From Burkholderiales bacterium UBA4615 (GTDB lineage: Bacteria; Pseudomonadota; Gammaproteobacteria; Burkholderiales; Burkholderiaceae_E): 11,264 nucleotides of DNA. Below, one piece after another: positions 10,020 through 11,264 of the stretch. Location: NCBI GenBank assembly GCA_002386465.1, contig DGIT01000029.1:1-11264 (forward strand). The letters run 5' to 3'. Made by a program: the position numbers and the translations under genes. The notes beneath the pieces are model-generated. The model was not told where the DNA came from. It saw only the letters and a program-made list of their open reading frames with translations, and ran no database searches. The first letter of the stretch is position 1; each line of letters opens with the position of its first letter.

Positions 10020-11264
10020 TCAACCTGACTTGAGCAATCCCTTCAATGCCGCCAACCGCTGCTTGGCCGAATCGGTGCTCACCACGGCGGCGGCGCCGCC
10101 TTCCGCATCCAGTTTCATTTCGGCAATGAATCGTGAGGGCAAGCGGCTGACCACGTTCCTGGCGCGCTTGCGCTGGCGACACCAGCTGATCGTGAGCGTG
10201 CGCTGTGCACGGGTCACGGCCACATACATAAGGCGGCGCTCTTCTTCGACGCGCTGCGGCCCCTCTTCTTCGGCCTCAGGCGTCTCGCCTTTCTGATCGC
10301 CACTGTGCGGCATCAGGCCCTCCTCGCACCCCACCACGAAGACATGCGGAAACTCCAGGCCTTTGGCGGCATGGACCGTGGTCAGGCGTACCGCGTCCTG
10401 ATCGGCCTCGTTGCCATCCAGGCGTGACAGCAAGGCAATGGTTTGCGCCAGATCGAGCAGCGTCTTATTGTCTTCCTCGCCGCGCTTGGCGATCCAGGCC
10501 ACAAAGTCGGTCACGCTCTGCCAGCGCTGGGAGGCCTGCTTTTCATCCATCGTCGATAGCAGGTACTCGTGGTACCCCACGGCACGCAGGATCTCTTCCA
10601 GCACTTCGCCGGGCGGATCTTTCTTTGCTCGCCAGCCGATGCGATTGACGAACTCGCCGAACTCACGCAAAGGCTCGAGCTGACGCGCAGCCAGCCGCGA
10701 CTCGACCCCGGTTTCGAACAGGGCAGCAAAGAGCGACACCTGACGCTCGCCGGCGTAGGTACCCAACGTCTGCAGGGTTTGTGGCCCCACACCCCGACGC
10801 GGTGTGGTGATGGCGCGGATGAAGGCCGGATCGTCGTCGTCATTGGCGAGCAGCCGCAGCCATGCAATGACATCGCGTATTTCAGCGCGCTCGAACCAGG
10901 ACTGCCCGCCCGAGAGCACATACGGAATGCGCTCTTTGCGCAGCGCCTGCTCGATGATGCGCGCCTGATGATTGCCGCGGTAAAGCACCGCATAGTCCGA
11001 GAATTTGCCGCGACGCTCAAAACGATGCGCCTGCAGGCGCATGGCGATCGACTCGGCCTCGACTTCATCATCGTCCATGGCCACCACGCGCACCGGATCG
11101 CCCACGCCCAGTTCCGACCACAAGCGCTTGTCGTGCAGCTTGGGATTGTGGGCAATCAGATGATTGGCCGCGGTCAGGATGTTGCGGCTCGAGCGGTAAT
11201 TCTGTTCGAGCTTGATGACCCGCAGCTTCGGATAGTCGGTGGACAGGCGCTTGAGATTCTCCAG
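10020..11264 (-). CDS. rep: ATP-dependent DNA helicase Rep, C-terminal part (5' end outside window)
   Basis: The visible 414 residues are the C-terminal 60% or so of a superfamily 1A 3'-5' helicase, which unwinds DNA ahead of replication forks. The frame is open to the window edge: LENLKRL... then the conserved LEQNYRSS helicase motif (around 11190-11215). Other landmarks are DYAVLYRGN, PYVLSGGQSWFERAEIRD, TTPRRGVG, the motif V block TTVHAAKGLEFPHVFVVG, and the motif VI block EERRLMYVAVTRAQRTLT. Rep is preferred to UvrD or PcrA by the NILTAANHLI and SGGQSWFERAEIRD wording and the short C-terminus. An acidic insert (GETPEAEEEGPQ) separates motifs V and VI. The ATPase N-terminal motifs lie off the window. 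The gene ends TGA at 10020-10022 with only a short tight dyad after it and no clear terminator. Confidence 0.92.
   Translation of the reverse strand: MENLKRLSTDYPKLRVIKLEQNYRSSRNILTAANHLIAHNPKLHDKRLWSELGVGDPVRVVAMDDDEVEAESIAMRLQAHRFERRGKFSDYAVLYRGNHQARIIEQALRKERIPYVLSGGQSWFERAEIRDVIAWLRLLANDDDDPAFIRAITTPRRGVGPQTLQTLGTYAGERQVSLFAALFETGVESRLAARQLEPLREFGEFVNRIGWRAKKDPPGEVLEEILRAVGYHEYLLSTMDEKQASQRWQSVTDFVAWIAKRGEEDNKTLLDLAQTIALLSRLDGNEADQDAVRLTTVHAAKGLEFPHVFVVGCEEGLMPHSGDQKGETPEAEEEGPQRVEEERRLMYVAVTRAQRTLTISWCRQRKRARNVVSRLPSRFIAEMKLDAEGGAAAVVSTDSAKQRLAALKGLLKSG

Overview
The window looks like chromosomal DNA of a high-GC betaproteobacterium, most likely order Burkholderiales (Alcaligenaceae-like). 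The basis is the Bug-type tripartite tricarboxylate receptor, the Rep helicase, the two-haem cytochrome c5-type protein and strongly GC-biased third codon positions. No phage, transposase, CRISPR array or rRNA is visible. This placement is inferred from family resemblance, not from a search.

Left end (1-2480): a fragment of ferredoxin-NADP reductase (fpr) enters from the left, loses homology after about 30 residues and runs on antisense into the 3' end of metC (cystathionine beta-lyase, minus strand). An uneventful spacer and a minus-strand short-chain dehydrogenase follow.

Middle (2480-4700): a mostly non-coding stretch holds an apparently ownerless minus-strand terminator. It is followed by a type II toxin-antitoxin pair, brnT-brnA, with a readable promoter and a perfect inverted repeat over its -35 box. 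Next come two divergently oriented HD-superfamily hydrolases: a MESH1/SpoT-like single-domain (p)ppGpp hydrolase (minus) and an uncharacterised HD protein (plus).

Centre (4768-7700): an acyl-CoA synthetase-like adenylating enzyme with a C-terminal extension has its stop codon inside a 13-bp tandem repeat. A copper-sensing unit follows: cueR (minus) faces a small CopZ-like chaperone (plus) across a textbook MerR-family promoter (19-bp spacer, perfect dyad). A tRNA-Arg(CCG) gene lies 2 bp from the chaperone stop codon, on the opposite strand.

Right end (7700-11264): the tRNA promoter and a cytochrome c promoter diverge around an 18-bp perfect inverted repeat. The cytochrome is membrane-anchored with two near-duplicate haem domains. 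A symmetric terminator separates it from a convergent orphan Bug-family solute receptor, followed by the C-terminal 60% of the Rep helicase, which runs off the window.

The genes look like separate small transcription units rather than one pathway. I do not see a clear new multi-gene system. The points most worth checking are the fpr/metC junction, the brnTA operator, the paired HD hydrolases, the 13-bp repeat array and the inverted repeat between the tRNA and cytochrome promoters.
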